From Amoebophrya sp. A120 (lineage: Eukaryota; Sar; Dinophyceae; Syndiniales; Amoebophryaceae): a stretch of DNA of 64,000 nucleotides. The stretch is from the NCBI GenBank assembly GCA_905178155.1, contig CAJINV010000003.1:3210260-3274259 (forward strand), read 5' to 3'. Position numbers and translations under genes: made by a program. This document shows, one piece after another, positions 47,219 to 57,100 of this stretch (its first letter is position 1; each line of letters starts with the position of its first letter). The notes beneath the pieces are model-generated. The model was given only the letters and a program-made list of their open reading frames with translations. It was not told the origin of the DNA and ran no database searches.

Positions 47219-50200
47219 ATGCGTTGCTTCGCACTTTTCATCTGGGTCCTGCTTCCCCTTGGTGCTACTGGGATCACAGCAAAGTCGGAAGATGAAGATT
47301 CTCTTGCAGGTGACGGTCACGGTACACGGATGGACATACCTGCAGATGCTGCAATGCACGCTCCCGAAGAGGAAAATGTAGGGCAACAAGGAGCATCGGC
47401 CCTTTTGCGCGGCCGCCTTTCTACTGCAGCGACGGATCAGCATCCCGCTTCGCAAGCACCTTTTTTGGAACAGGAGCAGAGACAGGAGACCGAGATAGAC
47501 CCGCGGCAGGACCATCATGGTGGAGATGCTCTACTGGGAGCCAAGATCCGGCATCTTGCAGCGAGCGGCGTGCAGAATTTGCAGAGCTTTCTGGAGACCT
47601 TTGTCGGTACAGGGTCCCCAGCGACTGGTGCACAGCCGGTCCCCTCTCCGGAAAAACTGAACGGTCCTCCCTCCGCATCTGAAGCTGGCATGGACCAGCA
47701 CAACGCAGGAACGTCTACCGCTTCCGCGGAGCAGCAAGCCGGCCTGGTAGAAATGCACCAGAAGACGAGCTACAAGTTGTTGCACCGGGATGAACGACAA
47801 CATCAAAAAGACCTGCTTCAAGTCGATGTAAGCGATTTGCAAGTCACCTGCATTATTCCCGATCACCCTTTGAAGTGCAAAGCGATTGCGGGCACGGGGC
47901 TAGAGGCTACCTGCGACGAACCCTATTTGCACTTTACCAGCGATTTCCTTGTGAATTACGAGCAGAATCGGTGCCTGGAGGTCGCCAGTTCCTTCTACTC
48001 CGTCGTTAGCTCGGGGGTGGCCGCCTCGACGGTGAGATTGGACTGGAGCTGCGGAGGGACGCCGGACCACGCAACCGCTACCGTTCCCTTCAAACTCCCC
48101 AACGCGGACGATGAGAAGAAGAATCCAACGCATCTGGCCATCAAGCGGGTGACCGAGCCGGGAGTGATCTTCGACGAAAACAAAGTGTATCTGCAGCTGT
48201 ACCACTGTTTGCCGGACTACGACCCCGACAATCTTCCGGACAGCGACGGCAGCGAAGATCTTGCTCCTAATCCGTCCCCCAGTCCGTCCCCCAGTCCGTC
48301 CCCCAGTCCGTCTCCCAGTCCGTCCCCCAGTCCGTCTCCCAGTCCGTCCCCCAGTCCGTCTCCCACTCCGTCCCCCAGCCCGTCTCCCAGCCCGTCTCCC
48401 AGTCCGTCTCCCAGTCCGTCCCCCAGTCCGTCTCCCAGTCCGTCCCCCAGTCCGTCTCCCACTCCGTCCCCCAGCCCGTCTCCCAGTCCGTCTCCCAGTC
48501 CGTCTCCCAGTCCGTCTCCCAGTCCGTCCCCCAGTCCATCCCCCAGTCCGTCTCCCAGCCCGTCTTCCACCCCGTCTCCCACTCCGTCCCCAAGTCCGCC
48601 CTCGCCGTCTCCGAGTCCGAGCTCCTCGTCTAGCACGACTTCGAGTACGACCACGACCACCACGACGACCACCTCTACTTCTACAACGACCACAACCTCG
48701 ACCACGACGCCCGCGGTACCAGTGCAAAAGCGGGTGTACAAGGTCGCAGTGGGGCGGGCGGACGCAAGTCAGAGCTTGTACTCGTTCCTGTATGCAAACG
48801 GCCAGGAGTTGAAAAGCTCGGTCACTGAGGCATTAACGCGCTGGTTCGTAGCGTACGGCGGTTCCCACTTCACCGCTTCTGATATCACGTCCATATCCAT
48901 GACGAAAGCCACCAGTGGAGGCAGCAACTTTGCCGCGCTGCAGGAACTTGTCAGTTCATCGCAAGGAACGGTAGAAGATAAAAGTCGGGGACCAGAAAGA
49001 AGTGCTCGTGCAGAGAGCATCATGGAGGAGGAGGAGGAGGAGGTGACATCAGGATACAGCACCGTTGAAATGCAGAGCGGCAGGCGGGCATCCGAACTTG
49101 TGGACATCCACTTTAGCATCCAACCACGAACCCAGGCCGAGGCCGACGATTTGCTCGCTGTGTGGCCTTCCGAGGCAGACGGCGACAGCCCAGCCTCCGC
49201 GACCGGCAGCACTATTTTGCTCGCGTTTGTGCAAGAGGAAGTCAGCAAGACCAGTTTGGCGAACGATCTCACGGTGGTCGCTGCCGAGGATGCAACACCA
49301 ACCACCACGACCAAGGCAAGCACGTCCACCACAACGTCGACGACCACTACATCCACGTCGACCACCACGACGACCACCACGACAACCACCACGACAACGA
49401 CCACCACCACGACCACAACTACCACCACAACTTCCACCACCACAACTTTCACCACAACCACGCCGCTACCACTGCAGACGCGCATGTTTACGGTCGGCAT
49501 GGAACTGGATAACGGAGTGTACAACGGAAACCTGACGGAGTACCTGCGCAACACGACAATCGCACAAATGAATGGCCTCTCGCTAGCCTTCGCCTGGGCT
49601 TTCGTTCATTGGTTCAACGACACGATCAGCGACCCCATGATTCACATGACGTCGATGAACTTTTCGATGCATAGTAACGGTTCTTCCAATACAACGACGA
49701 CAGCAGCAGCTCTGCAGGTGTCGACTTATAATTCATCGTTTTCTTTCGAGGAGCAATCTTATTTGACGATGGGAACAACGTCAACGGCGCAACTGGTCGA
49801 CTCGATGTTTGACGTGCAGCCGCTCTCCGCATCCCAAGCGGACGCGCTGAATCAGGCCTGGCCATCGATGGATGAACAGTCCGGCGTAGACGGTGGCCCG
49901 CCGGCGGCGTCCTACGCCGACCTTTTTGATCGCGTAGAGGCCGAATTGCAGAAGAACGCCACTATAGCGAGCATACTGACACTACAGCATGCAGTGACCA
50001 ACGCTAGTGCGGTGAATCAGAACACAACAACATCGACGACGACAACGACGACGACCACTTCGACAACGACGACGACGACCACTTCGACAATGACGAATAC
50101 AACGACGACGACCACTTCGACAACAACATCGACGACGACTACCGTGACAAATACAACGACCACTAGCACCACAACTACTAGCACAACATCGAGTACGAGT

Positions 50201-51310
50201 ACGACGGTTACTACCACCACAACCACCAGCGCAACAACAACTTCTACCACCACAACATCAACCGCCACCGCGATCGATATCACGCCGGCGAACGGGACAG
50301 ATGCCACCAGTATGGCAAGCGACTACGGGGACAAGCTCGCGGCCAACCTCTTGGACGGAAACTTCGACCACTTCGTACTACAATGAAAAATGCCCCCTCC
50401 CCATATCAAAACGGAAATCTGTGATGCAGATTTGTGGTCACAAATCAGCTCTGTGATGCTAGAAGGCAAAAGATGCGGACTGTCGTGCTGTCTAGTGTGG
50501 GAAAGCCTTGCAGCTCCCGGATGACAAAAGGCAACTGGAAGTGGGAAACAGCATGACAGATTACCTGCGACTTAGGTCGCAGCTTCGTCTCTTGGCCTTC
50601 TAGCAATACAAGTCGATTTGTGTACTCAAATACAGCATCGGGCTGCTGACTGTTCCACCTCTTCCGAGTGCGATCATGTTACGCCTCACGCCTCAAATAC
50701 AGCATCACAAATTCGCGCGTCTTCCGTTTCCGATATGGGGTGGGGGCTTTTTTCACTATGATACTTCGCGAACACGGACAAGCACACGTGCCCGTTCGCG
50801 CAGATCGACCTGGGCGCTGAGATGACGGTGACGAGCGTGAATGTGACGTCGGCGCTGAAGGTAGGATGGATGCGGCGCATGTTCTTCGTTCGCGAGGACT
50901 GGAACGACGACGCTTGGGGCAGCGACGCGATGGATAGTAATGTGACAAGGGACCACGGAGTTCGTGTCATTGTCGCGTCAACGCCGCGGTCGAGTGCGGC
51001 CACCTGTAGCTACGCAGGGCAAACACACCACAAGTGTGCGAAGACAGCCGACGGGCCGGTCTGTCCGACTACACCCGCTGACGAAATTTGTGAAACGATC
51101 AAGTACGACAGTGGCGCAGGTGTGGCCCGCTTTGTTGCTAACACTGGTACCAGCGCCGACTACGGCACGGCGACCTTCCACTGCGGCGGTGGGAAAACGG
51201 GCCGATACGTGGTGATAGAGAGTCCGGGAGCGCAGGTGGGCGAGTTGCGAACGCTGATGGCGAACGAAGTCAAGATCTACGGAACTAGTGCAACAAGTAA
51301 TGCACGGTGA
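47219..51310 (+). CDS. Secreted mucin-like protein with a fucolectin-type (FTP) domain, split by a transposon-like intron
   Basis: Model: exons 47219-50375 and 50769-51310; 1,232 residues. The start at 47219 gives a clean signal peptide (RCFALFIWVLLPLGATG); an in-frame GTG at 47201 lies just upstream. In order: a charged region; a cysteine-containing domain (about residues 210-340); a Ser-Pro repeat of over 100 residues (about 352-470); then two copies of one unrecognised domain of about 190 residues (503-694 and 749-938), each flanked by threonine runs typical of O-glycosylated mucin linkers; and a C-terminal fucolectin/F5-8C-like domain. The last is seen as LLDGNFDHF joined across the element to ANTDKHTCPFAQIDLG, then MRRMFFV, paired cysteines, GRYVVIESPG and ANEVKIYG. 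FTP domains bind fucosylated glycans. A cell-surface or extracellular glycan-binding role is likely. Without splicing of element 4 the lectin domain is cut at a TGA at 50384. Confidence 0.85.
48272..48620 (+). repeat. 12-bp minisatellite encoding (Ser-Pro)n
   Basis: A tandem array of 12-base units, mostly CCCAGTCCGTCT or CCCAGTCCGTCC, with sporadic CCCACTCCGTCC and CCCAGCCCGTCT variants. It encodes an alternating Ser-Pro tract of over 100 residues in the lectin gene. Because both codons are six- or four-fold degenerate while the DNA repeat is nearly uniform, the array looks recently expanded. Confidence 0.95.
50026..50275 (+). repeat. Threonine-rich (ACN)n coding repeats
   Basis: One of three threonine-rich runs in the lectin gene, with others at 48637-48705 and 49300-49460. 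All are made of ACG/ACC/ACA/ACT triplets with scattered TCG/TCC serine codons. Each separates folded domains, as mucin linkers do. Confidence 0.9.
50370..50768. mobile_element. Introner-like element 4 (family shared with element 3, ACTTCG duplication)
   Basis: The 387-bp element at 50376-50762 lies between two copies of ACTTCG (50370-50375 and 50763-50768). Inverted ends of about 45 bp, imperfect, lie at 50376-50420 and 50718-50762 and share TGAAAAA, GCCCCC and CCCCATATC. The outermost part (ATGAAAAATGCCCCC) is the same as in element 3. Removal of 393 bases joins GAC CAC TTC to GCG AAC ACG and rebuilds an uninterrupted FTP lectin domain. If the donor is the GT at 50375-50376, the 3' end is TC, not AG. 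Confidence 0.88.
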
Positions 51311-51714
51311 GATTCGAAAGAAAAATTGAAACAATAACAAACTGAAACTTGTTCTGCGTGTACGATGTCGATAAGGCACGGACGGATAACTCGATGAAAA
51401 TCCGGCTACTTGAACTTTTCCAATGTACGATGCTGAACTTCTTGTTACCACCGAGGAACGATTTGATTCGAGAATGAAAATGCAAAGAAAATATTTTGAA
51501 TTTTAGAGCTATTTTCTCCGCGAAAAATTCTGACTCGTTGAAAGAGTTCAAATCTAGAGGACGAAGAATTTCCGCAAGGACACAATCTTTAGGCTCAACA
51601 TTAGATCGGTCGCGGTTGAGATTTGATTGTTCGAGCGCATAAATATCATTTGTTTTACCGGAACGATACCTAGTTATTTAGAACCCGAGGTACTATCAGC
51701 GCGCCTAGTCCACC
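51311..51714. other. Intergenic region
   Basis: About 400 AT-rich bases; nothing recognised. Confidence 0.5.
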
Positions 51715-52914
51715 ATGCGAAAAATCTCTACTCTCCTCTTGATTCCCTTCAGTTCGTGCATCATCTATTTTTTCGGTGTACGGCCAACACCAGGACCGGA
51801 CTTGGGACGGGACTTTCGTATTTACCAACCGACTCCGTGGTACTGGGAGCAAGCAGTTGCGCGAAACCGTAGTGTGGTTCCTGTTAGGTCCGTTCACGAT
51901 TTCAAGCCGGATCTGCAGGGAAAAGTGGCTATTGTCACCGGCAGCAGCTCCGGTATCGGCCGTGCTGTCGCCAAGGAGCTGTTCCTCCGCGGCTGCGCCG
52001 TGGTCATCACGTCGCGGAGCCGGCAGCGATCCGAGAAGGCAGCTAGCGACATGGTGCGAGAAGTGAGCGAACGGGGGGTGGATCAACAAAGTAAAGCCCG
52101 TTTAGTGGGTGTGGGATTCGATTTGAGCGACCTAGAAGACGTGCGGAAGTTCGTCGCGAATTTCACGGAGGCGTTCCAGAGGTTGGACTTTCTGAGCACG
52201 AATGCGGGGATGACGGCACTTTTGGCCGGGTGGAGCGGACCGTGGGAAAGTCCGCAAAAGTACGAAATGCTCTACGCCGCCAACTACCTCGGACACTTTC
52301 TCTTGCTGCAGCTGCTGCTCCCGTTTTTGAAAAAAACTCCCGGCGCAAGGGTGGTGGCAACGTCGTCGATCATGCATTGGCAGCACGACAGCGACTTGGA
52401 TTCGCTTCTGCCGTCGAGGAATAAAAAACGCAGCGACGAGCACGCGTGGCCTTGGACGAAGCTGAACCAGTATGGCAACACGAAGTTGCTGCAAGTCCTA
52501 ATGTGTTTCGAGATGCAGAGGCGGATTCCTGAGGTCCCCTGTGTACCGGTAGCGCCAGGGCTGATCTCTACTGCCATAGGAAACCAGAAATTGCAAGCGC
52601 GCGACGGCGTCGATCAGTGGATCCCGGTCGTTAGCAAATCTCCTTTCGACGGCGCGCAGACGACGATGCACGCGCTCTTAGCTTCCGAAGAAGAAGGGAA
52701 GAATAACACTGCCGGGGTCTTCCTTCAACCGTATTACAGTCCGCTGCACTTTGGAAGACCACTTTTTCCGTTCGGGGCCGTACTATGGGAGCCATTCACG
52801 CAGCATTTGATGTGGGGGCTGCACAAGTGGGTAGCACATGCGGACGCCTACAACAGAACCTTCGCGGAAATCTTATGGAAAGAATCAATGGAAGCATGTG
52901 GGCTACCAAACTAA
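51715..52914 (+). CDS. Short-chain dehydrogenase/reductase, retinol-dehydrogenase-like
   Basis: Single exon, 399 residues. A hydrophobic N-terminus (STLLLIPFSSCIIYFFGV) is a likely membrane anchor or signal. The Rossmann core follows: VAIVTGSSSGIGRAVA (TGxxxGIG cofactor site, about residue 75), LSTNAGM (NAG motif), VVATSSIMHW (catalytic Ser) and YGNTK (catalytic Tyr and Lys as YxxxK). SDRs use NAD(P)H to oxidise or reduce alcohols and ketones; the nearest families by layout are retinol dehydrogenase and WW-domain-oxidoreductase types. Catalytic residues are all present. A C-terminal helix region (LWEPFTQHLMWGLHKWVAHAD) extends past the usual core. The substrate is unknown. It is the last + strand gene before the strand switch. 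Confidence 0.9.
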   Translation: MRKISTLLLIPFSSCIIYFFGVRPTPGPDLGRDFRIYQPTPWYWEQAVARNRSVVPVRSVHDFKPDLQGKVAIVTGSSSGIGRAVAKELFLRGCAVVITSRSRQRSEKAASDMVREVSERGVDQQSKARLVGVGFDLSDLEDVRKFVANFTEAFQRLDFLSTNAGMTALLAGWSGPWESPQKYEMLYAANYLGHFLLLQLLLPFLKKTPGARVVATSSIMHWQHDSDLDSLLPSRNKKRSDEHAWPWTKLNQYGNTKLLQVLMCFEMQRRIPEVPCVPVAPGLISTAIGNQKLQARDGVDQWIPVVSKSPFDGAQTTMHALLASEEEGKNNTAGVFLQPYYSPLHFGRPLFPFGAVLWEPFTQHLMWGLHKWVAHADAYNRTFAEILWKESMEACGLPN

Positions 52915-53976
52915 CACGGGTATGTATCTCGTAAACTTGAAATGCAAACCCACACACAGGGACAAGATGAAAAGAACAATCAATCCCCCACAAAAACGAA
53001 ATACAAAGAACAATCCACATCTTTTGAGCACTTCAAAAAATCCAAAATCCTTTCAAACACCTTTCCGAACCAATGAATGAAATTGATTCTGATACAAAAA
53101 AACATCTTCATAATCAAAGAGATTTTGGATTTTTTTTCTTCTTTTTTCTCCAGGTCAATTCTCGAGTCGAAAATAAAGATATTGATTCTCTTTTTAATTA
53201 ATTATGGTTACAGCTTGAGCAGCTGTTAATTCCTTGGGCGCGTAAGTTGTTGGTATGATGCTGGTATTTGGTGCTAGCAAAACCGAATTCGTTGCGACTT
53301 CCGGCGATTTCTGAAAATGAACGAGAGCAACGATATCGCACGACTAAAATTGATGCTTTGGCTCCTTGCGCGTGCAACAAAAAAAAAGGCTTTGAACGAA
53401 TGGAATCAGCGACTTATCAATAACGACGGACGGCGACGACAAGCGCAGACCGGCATTTGTACCCCGCCCCGGGAGGCGGCGCCGAACCACGTCCAGTGAT
53501 ACCGAGGCGAAAATAACAGAACACGCAAGGGCGGCGGGGAGATGCGTGACAGCCTGCACGCTGTCCAGGATCCCACGCTGTTACTCCCGAGTCTAGGAGC
53601 AGGCTCCTCGAGTGTCTGTTCTCAGATTCAGACACAGACACTCTCCGTTTTTTTTTGGTTATCATTTTTTTGGTTATTATAAAAATTGGCTATCATAAAA
53701 AACACGCCGCGCCTGCGGTCTTGGTGGCGGTCAGGTTGTGCCTGCAGGCCAAAGACATTAGCATTTTTTTGATTATTATAAAAATTGGCTATTAATTATA
53801 AAAAACACGCCGCGACTGCGGTCCTGGTAGCGGTCGGGTTGTGCCTGCAGACCAAAGACAAGATTAGTATAAAAAAGTGACTAGTGCTCGCGCAAAGTAT
53901 AAAAAAGCGCCGAGGTTGCGACGGCAAACGAACGCAATCAAGACGGGGGCGCCACGTCAGCGAAGAAGCCGCCGCC
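52915..53976. other. AT-rich convergent strand-switch region
   Basis: Marks the change from + strand genes to - strand genes, so both arrays end here. The sequence is AT-rich with A and T runs, except for GC-rich inserts inside a two-copy tandem repeat at about 53663-53866. No ORF has protein-like features. In well-studied dinoflagellates, ends of convergent gene arrays coincide with chromatin domain boundaries. That this holds here is inference. Confidence 0.6.
53663..53866. repeat. Two-copy tandem repeat, unit about 100 bp
   Basis: Copies at about 53663-53762 and 53763-53866. Each begins with an AT part (ATTATAAAAATTGGCTAT), continues through ATAAAAAACACGCCGCG and ends with a GC part (GGTTGTGCCTGCAG). 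The copies differ at scattered bases and by a small AT indel. The mixed AT/GC unit stands out in the AT-rich strand-switch region. Confidence 0.85.
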
Positions 53977-56302
53977 CTACCGCTTTCCTGCATCCTCCTG
54001 GCCTCCTTCTTCTTCGCTGCTCATGTTGCTGGAACTTCCCGCCTCGCTCGCCGTCTGCTCCCGGCGGCCAAGGAGCAACGCCGCGTCCTGCTCCTCGTCC
54101 TCCTCGGGATCCAACTCGCTGTCCAGACGGCGCGCCGTCCATCTTTCGCGGCGGCGCTCCTGCTTTCGCCTCTTCGACGAAGGGTCGAAGAGGTCTTCGT
54201 CTTCCGGGGAGCTATAGACTATGTAGTCCGAGGGCGGCTCTGGAGAGCTATAGATTATATAGTCGGAGAGCGACTCCTCGTAGTCCGCTTCGGTGAACAA
54301 CTCCTTGAACTGCTTCTCCTGCACCTGCTCCAGTGCGTCGGCGATAGGTTTGCTCTTGTACCTGCTCGCGTGCGTGACACACCAGTAGGGCGTGGGCCAC
54401 CGTACTTCAGTGTGCTCCGGGGCAGCATACCAACCTTCCGGAAGCTTCGCGGCGACGCGTTTGTTCGGTGGCAGCAGTACAGTCACCTGCGTGAGTGTTC
54501 GGTGGCAACAGTACCAGACTAAGGCGCTCATGCTTTCCGACACTCATAAATGAAAACAGAGGCGAACAATCTAGATCTACAGCAACATCTACCTGCTGGG
54601 TGTAGCCCATCGCGCGCAATTCCCCCTCCGTCGTGAAACCCTTGCGAACCTTTTCGCCCTCGCGCGCAACCTTGGAAAACGACCGCCAGTCGATGTTGTG
54701 CTTCAACTCGATCTGGAACACCTCCTCCTCGGAGGCCTCGGGCTCCGCGTCGTGGAATCGCTTCGGGATATCAGCCTCCCAAGGGCCGCGGCTGCGAACC
54801 TCACCGTCCAAGAGCCGCTTATACACCCCGACCGTGCGCTTCTCGTCTTGTTCTCTACGGTACGACCGCGCCATAACGGCGACAAGATGGCCTTCCAGGT
54901 GTTCTTGCAGTACGTTCACTGCTTCTGCGGTGATGGCAAAAAATGGCGGGGCCTGCTCGGGCTCGCCATTAACGGCGGAGGCAGTGCTTGAGTCGAGGTC
55001 CTGGTCGGACTCGGCCGCCGGGTCGTGGTCCTCGGCCGTGTCCTCTACCGCATGGTCCAAAATGTCCGTGATCAGCGCGCGCATCAACTTTTTGGAAAAC
55101 CCGTGGAAGCGGCCGGGCTGCCGTAGTTTCTTCTTCCCAGTCTCGGGGTTGACGACGTATTCCTCGTATTCGTCTGCGACCACCTGCCACCGCGCCCCGC
55201 CCCGCACCACAAACTTCCCGCCCTGTTCGTCCGCTTGAATCTCTTCGTCGCTGTGATGCACCACCTCCTCCTCGCTTTCCCAGCTGTCGGAGGAATCCGA
55301 GTCGGGTGCGGCGGCTTTGCCCTTCGCGGGCGCGGCGGCGTTTTTCTTCGCGGGCGCGGCGGCTTTGCTCTTCTTTGCTGCGGGCTTTCGGCCTGGCCGC
55401 TTCTTTGGTGCCGGCTTCGCCGCCTTGCTGCTCGCCGCCTTTCTGGCCTCGCAATGCTGAAGCAAATGCGCCGGCAGGTCTTCTGGGATCAGACCCTGCA
55501 TGAGCTTTTGTTGTTGCGCGCTGGAAATGAAGAACAGCTCCTGCCCGTCGATTCCCCAGTAGTCTTCGAAGACAGAGGGATCGCCCCACTTCGGTTCGAC
55601 CGAAACCTCCTGCGGCTCGTCGCAGCAATCCCCATCGGAAACCTCCACAGACCAGGCCTCTAGAGCTGCGTCGTCGTCGAGGAAGAAATAAGCCTGCTCC
55701 TGCGCGAAGCTTACGCCGTCAATACCCTGCCGCATTTTTTGGGAGATAAGACACTTGTCGCGAATGAATTCCTGCAGCTTGTTCTCCAGCTTCTGAACGC
55801 AAATCATCCGCGCGGCCGTCGGGGGGCGGGTCCTGCGCTGGGGCTGCCGGCTAATCACCAGCTGGTTAGCGTACAGCCCGGGCGACCTACCGCTGTTCAA
55901 AACTTTCCGCCGGAAGTTTTGAAAGTGCGGTGAGCTCGGTCGCTTCGAAGCGGCGTGGTTGCGAAGCGGCAGTCGGGGGGCTGGAGCTGCGGCTGGGGTG
56001 CTGCTCGCGGCAAGGCTGCGGCCGGGCTTGTTTTGGTTTGAGCTGCTGGAGCCGGGCTGATTTTGATCGGCGCTTGCGCTGCTTGAGCTGCGGCCGGGCT
56101 CCTGTGGGGCCGGCATCGACATCGTGCGGCGGATCCTTCTCAGCTCGGTGTCGACCTCCTTCGGATCTATCTTGCTCGGAAGAGGACACTGCCCGTCAAA
56201 GGGGGAGAAGAACTTCTTGCGCGGAACCTGCGGGCCGTCGTCGTCCCACAGCCCTGGGACCTCCCAGAGGGGGAAGGTTGTGCCGTTGACAACATGCGTC
56301 AT
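53977..56302 (-). CDS. Possible chromatin protein: AT-hook/Lys-Ala tail plus H3-like histone-fold helices
   Basis: Model (minus strand): exon 1 56302-54593, exon 2 54486-53977; a 106-nt intron with donor GTAGAT and acceptor CACGCAG, phase 0; about 739 residues. The N-terminal third is low-complexity. A basic stretch follows near residues 290-330, with KKRPGRKPAAKK (AT-hook-like core) and repeated PAKK/PAKG, as in H1-type tails. After an acidic run comes FSKKLMRALITDI, then, past an acidic insert, ITAEAVNVLQEHLEGHLVAVM. These resemble the first and second helices of the H3/CENP-A histone fold (known H3 helix 2 begins SSAVMALQEA). The third helix is not clear. The C-terminus is acidic (SDYIIYSSPE twice). 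Function is inferred from this pattern only. It could instead be an unrelated helical protein with a basic linker. Confidence 0.5.
54463..54514 (-). repeat. 34-bp tandem duplication across a 3' splice site
   Basis: GTTCGGTGGCAGCAGTAC (54463-54480) and GTTCGGTGGCAACAGTAC (54497-54514) are 17/18 identical and 34 bases apart. The 3' splice site of the chromatin-protein intron (54487) lies between them. One copy is coding, the other intronic. Confidence 0.75.
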
Positions 56303-57100
56303 CTCAACAACTACAAGCGTTTCACTTTAGCACCTACCTACTTACTTGGCCGATGATCCCTACCTATTTTATTTCTATGCTTTGCGTACTCCCTCGCGCG
56401 CTTTTTGCTCTGTGTATGGTTGTCACAACTAGCATCGCACTTTTGTGCTCTAATCCCGCCGGCGGTATGACGTGGCCTGTACTTCTTAGTGCACTAATCC
56501 CGCCCGGCGGTGTGATCTGACTCATATCTGTAGCTCGGCGGGTCCAGTTTGCTGGTGGATCTCGCTCTGCGTGGTTTGCGGCTCTTTCTCTTTTTCATTT
56601 CTACACGTGCGAACATTGCGACCAAGTAGCGGCCCGGGCGCTGCTGTTCTTCTGAGCGGCGTCGCTCATCTAAGAGCGATTCATCGGAGAAGCTACTTCC
56701 AGCTATGATGACGATCTCACTTAGCAAATCTAGCAACTTCATGCGACGCTCAGAATATGACGACACAAAAGCCAGAAAAGCACGTTCCAAAAAGTGCCAT
56801 GCATGTTGTGCGGACTCCTTTGAGGAGCAGGACTATAAAGCGGCGACGTTTTTCCATTCAGTTGCCACTCTTTTCGTGAAGACCTCATCATACAGTACTC
56901 GATAGTTTGTGGAGCAGGGATATTCTGAAAAGGAAAACACAACAATGATTACGCTATGCCGAAACTGAAAACGTCTGCTATGAATATGATAGTCAGAAGG
57001 AGGAAAGTATATCGATATAAGCGAAGAGAAAATAACTTTGCTGACCGAAGTACTGCAACACAAACGATGGCCATGCAGACGGGTACTGAGAGATCTCTCT
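56303..57100. other. Intergenic region
   Basis: About 800 bases between two - strand genes. Only short unsupported ORFs. A direct repeat (TAATCCCGCC) occurs near 56451 and 56500. Confidence 0.45.

Noticed and set aside
48272-48620. Regular short repeat as a CRISPR array
   Set aside because: Units are contiguous 12-mers without spacers, in a coding frame.
47900-50307. Long minus-strand ORFs opposite the lectin gene
   Set aside because: They are shadows of Ser-Pro and Thr repeats (Gly-Asp and Val runs) with no independent features.
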